Shown here one piece after another: positions 30,658 through 32,119 of a stretch of 32,119 bases of DNA. Numbering within the stretch: position 1 is the first letter of the stretch; each line of letters starts with the position of its first letter. The notes beneath the pieces are model-generated. The model was not told where the DNA came from, ran no database searches, and saw only the letters and a program-made list of their open reading frames with translations. A program made the position numbers and the translations under genes. Source of the stretch: JADLGJ01 sp031423615 (GTDB taxonomy: Bacteria; Omnitrophota; Gorgyraeia; Zapsychrales; JANLHA01); the NCBI GenBank assembly GCA_031423615.1, contig JANPFV010000008.1, positions 1-32,119 on the forward strand, in the 5' to 3' direction.

Positions 30658-32028
30658 ATGAAATATCAAAGAACAATTTTAATGTTTATCTTCTTGGTGA
30701 CGACGACGGTATTAATTTATTGGCCAAGTCTCTTCAATGGATATCTCAATTGGGACGACACGACCCATTATTTGGAGAATCCTTATCTGCATCCTCTGAA
30801 TTTTCATAATTTCTTAAATATTTTTAGCACGGATGTCAACCAAACCTACATCCCTTTAACAGAATTGTCGTTTGCCATAGAAAATTTTATTTTCGGATAC
30901 AATCCGTTGGTCTCTCATTTGATAAATATCTTTTTGCACGCTGGAGTCACTGGTCTGGTCTTTCTCTGCGCACTGGCAATGGGCTTTACTTTGCCGGCTG
31001 CTGGATTGGCGAGTCTTTTATTTGGGATTCATCCTATGCATGTGGAATCCGTGACATGGGTCACGGGACGCAAGGACGTTTTGTATGCATTTTTTTATTT
31101 ATTTTCCTTACTCTGGTACTTGCGCTGGTTTCATACGGGGAAACAATATTATTATACGTTCTCGCTTCTTTCCGGCATTCTAAGTATTCTTGCTAAGCCG
31201 ATGGCGCTTTCATTGCCGTTGGTGCTTTTGGTTTGCGATCTTTATCTAAAACGTAAATGGTCGTGGCGGATCCTGTGGGAGAAATTGCCATATTTTTTTT
31301 ATACAATTCCTATTGCAGGGATGACATATTTTCTGAATTCGCGGGTTGTTGACTTTCAGTGGCCGCAGAGCGTGATGACATGGTTCTGGTGCTTTATTTT
31401 TTATTTGCGAAAATTTCTCTTTCCCGGCGAGCTAAATCCTCTGTATTCATTGCCCCAGCCTGTGGCATGGACTAACGTCGAATACACTATAGCCATGCTA
31501 TTGATGATCATTGCCGTCGGGGTGTGGTGGAAGAATAGAACGAATAAAATATTTAATTTTGCCTTCTTATTTTACTTTGGGTCTATTTTCTTTCTTTTGC
31601 GGCTTGACAACACTGCTGATGTTCATATTGTTGCCGATCGTTTTATGTACTTGGCGAGTTTTGGAATTTGTTTGCTGGCTGCGGATACGGCAATCAAAGT
31701 TTATAATCGCACAGCAGTGAAATCTTTATCAAGAAAAATGGCCTTTATGCTTGGAGGAAGTATAATTGCGATGTTAATACTACTGACTGTTCGACAGCAG
31801 TTCACCTGGCGGGACAGCGTGACATTGTGGTCCGTTGTTCTTAATAAAAATCCCGCTTCGTTCTTGGCTTTAACAAATCGGGCCAATGCCCATTTACAGC
31901 GCAAAAACAGCGACTTAGCTATTGCCGATTTAGAATATTCCTTACGAGTCAATCCCACCCAGGCCTTAGCTTTTTATAACTTAGTTACCACTGAAAAACC
32001 ATCGACACTTCTCGTCGATGATGGTTAA
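30658..32028 (+). CDS. TMTC-like membrane glycosyltransferase with a single TPR, probably truncated
   Basis: 456 residues from the ATG at 30658 (a GTG at 30640 is in frame but overlaps the -10-like box). About ten membrane helices in residues 7-385. The first loop holds GYLNWDDTTHYLENPYL, with the acidic pair that GT-C glycosyltransferases use, and the next has GIHPMHVESVTWVTGRKDVL, both typical of bacterial TMTC/DUF1736 proteins; VADRFMYLASFG follows later. A TPR starts near 408 (NPASFLALTNRANAHLQRKN, DLAIADLEYSLRVNPTQ). Family members usually carry several TPRs; here a second one stops after LAFYNL and the end (VTTEKPSTLLVDDG) is read from a hairpin, so the C-terminus is probably lost. The donor sugar cannot be told. 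Confidence 0.8.
   Translation: MKYQRTILMFIFLVTTTVLIYWPSLFNGYLNWDDTTHYLENPYLHPLNFHNFLNIFSTDVNQTYIPLTELSFAIENFIFGYNPLVSHLINIFLHAGVTGLVFLCALAMGFTLPAAGLASLLFGIHPMHVESVTWVTGRKDVLYAFFYLFSLLWYLRWFHTGKQYYYTFSLLSGILSILAKPMALSLPLVLLVCDLYLKRKWSWRILWEKLPYFFYTIPIAGMTYFLNSRVVDFQWPQSVMTWFWCFIFYLRKFLFPGELNPLYSLPQPVAWTNVEYTIAMLLMIIAVGVWWKNRTNKIFNFAFLFYFGSIFFLLRLDNTADVHIVADRFMYLASFGICLLAADTAIKVYNRTAVKSLSRKMAFMLGGSIIAMLILLTVRQQFTWRDSVTLWSVVLNKNPASFLALTNRANAHLQRKNSDLAIADLEYSLRVNPTQALAFYNLVTTEKPSTLLVDDG
31997..32026 (+). promoter_or_regulatory. Imperfect hairpin covering the end of the TMTC-like gene
   Basis: AACC-ATCGAC (31997-32006) pairs with GTCGAT-(GAT)-GGTT (32014-32026) across a seven-base loop, with a three-base bulge. 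It encodes the last residues of the protein and its stop. The A-rich sequence after it lacks a T run, so it is a poor terminator; it may be a dispersed repeat. Confidence 0.5.
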
Positions 32029-32063
32029 AATAATTGATAAAATCTTCTTAAAACTGCACAAAA

Positions 32064-32111
32064 TATAGTAAAATACCGTCGATAAGCGTGCAGAAGGAAA
32101 CATTTAAGGAG
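32064..32111 (+). promoter_or_regulatory. Leader of a gene that starts beyond the window
   Basis: TATAGT (32064-32069, 5/6 of a -10, no good -35) and a strong ribosome binding site AAGGAG (32106-32111) lie eight bases from the window end. A start codon would fall at or just past base 32119. Confidence 0.45.
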
Positions 32112-32119
32112 CCTCTGAC

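Overview
The window is a dense, almost entirely plus-strand bacterial chromosome segment of about 45% GC by eye. It carries ordinary housekeeping genes with short or overlapping junctions (ATGA, GTGA and TGATG) and no tRNA, rRNA, CRISPR array or prophage that I can see. A release factor 1 with its PAT and GGQ motifs, bacterial-type L19, L28 and L31, Rho, and a signal-peptide DUF3108 protein point to a Gram-negative-type bacterium. The gene content, a TMTC-like membrane protein with TPR, and the open-ended N-terminal reading frame would fit an uncultured lineage such as Omnitrophota. That placement is inference from gene flavour, not from a marker tree.

Layout. 1-1023: C-terminal part of a large unrecognised protein. 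1033-2535: a clear promoter, then rplS, rnhB and a YraN-family gene. 2549-3985: a folate C1 pair, fchA and folD. 4067-5154: a gene with the fold pattern of a FAD/NAD oxidoreductase whose nucleotide-binding motifs are eroded. 5208-6056: a TPR protein with a possible lipoprotein signal. 6154-18625: one long co-directional run of polA, glgA, coaE, rho, rpmE, prfA, prmC, murA, trpG, trpD, trpC and trpF. 18738-22168: a probable new transcript start with a zinc-ribbon protein, an M20 peptidase, a DUF3108 protein and two unrecognised proteins. 22170-25415: trpB, trpA and an M16 peptidase. 25446-26199: a 57-residue protein with its own promoter, a cluster of small hairpin repeats, and rsfS. 26229-29829: a terminator with a possible embedded promoter, then argS, a possible tiny membrane protein and recJ. 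29906-30263: a bidirectional terminator and rpmB on the minus strand with its own promoter. 30264-32119: a transposase remnant, a TMTC-like membrane protein that looks cut short, and the leader of a gene beyond the window.

How they work together. fchA and folD interconvert methylene-, methenyl- and formyl-tetrahydrofolate. FolD has lost all three residues tied to catalysis in the bifunctional enzyme, so the neighbouring FchA probably supplies the cyclohydrolase step. The trp genes give the tryptophan pathway from anthranilate onward plus the glutamine amidotransferase subunit; trpE is not in the window. prfA and prmC form the usual release factor and release-factor methylase pair. polA, recJ and rnhB cover replication and repair.

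Most worth a second look: the FolD substitutions beside fchA, the intact but motif-less oxidoreductase, the altered class I signature motifs of ArgRS, the promoters lying almost on top of start codons, and the repeat cluster around the 57-residue gene. I did not find a convincing wholly new multi-gene system.
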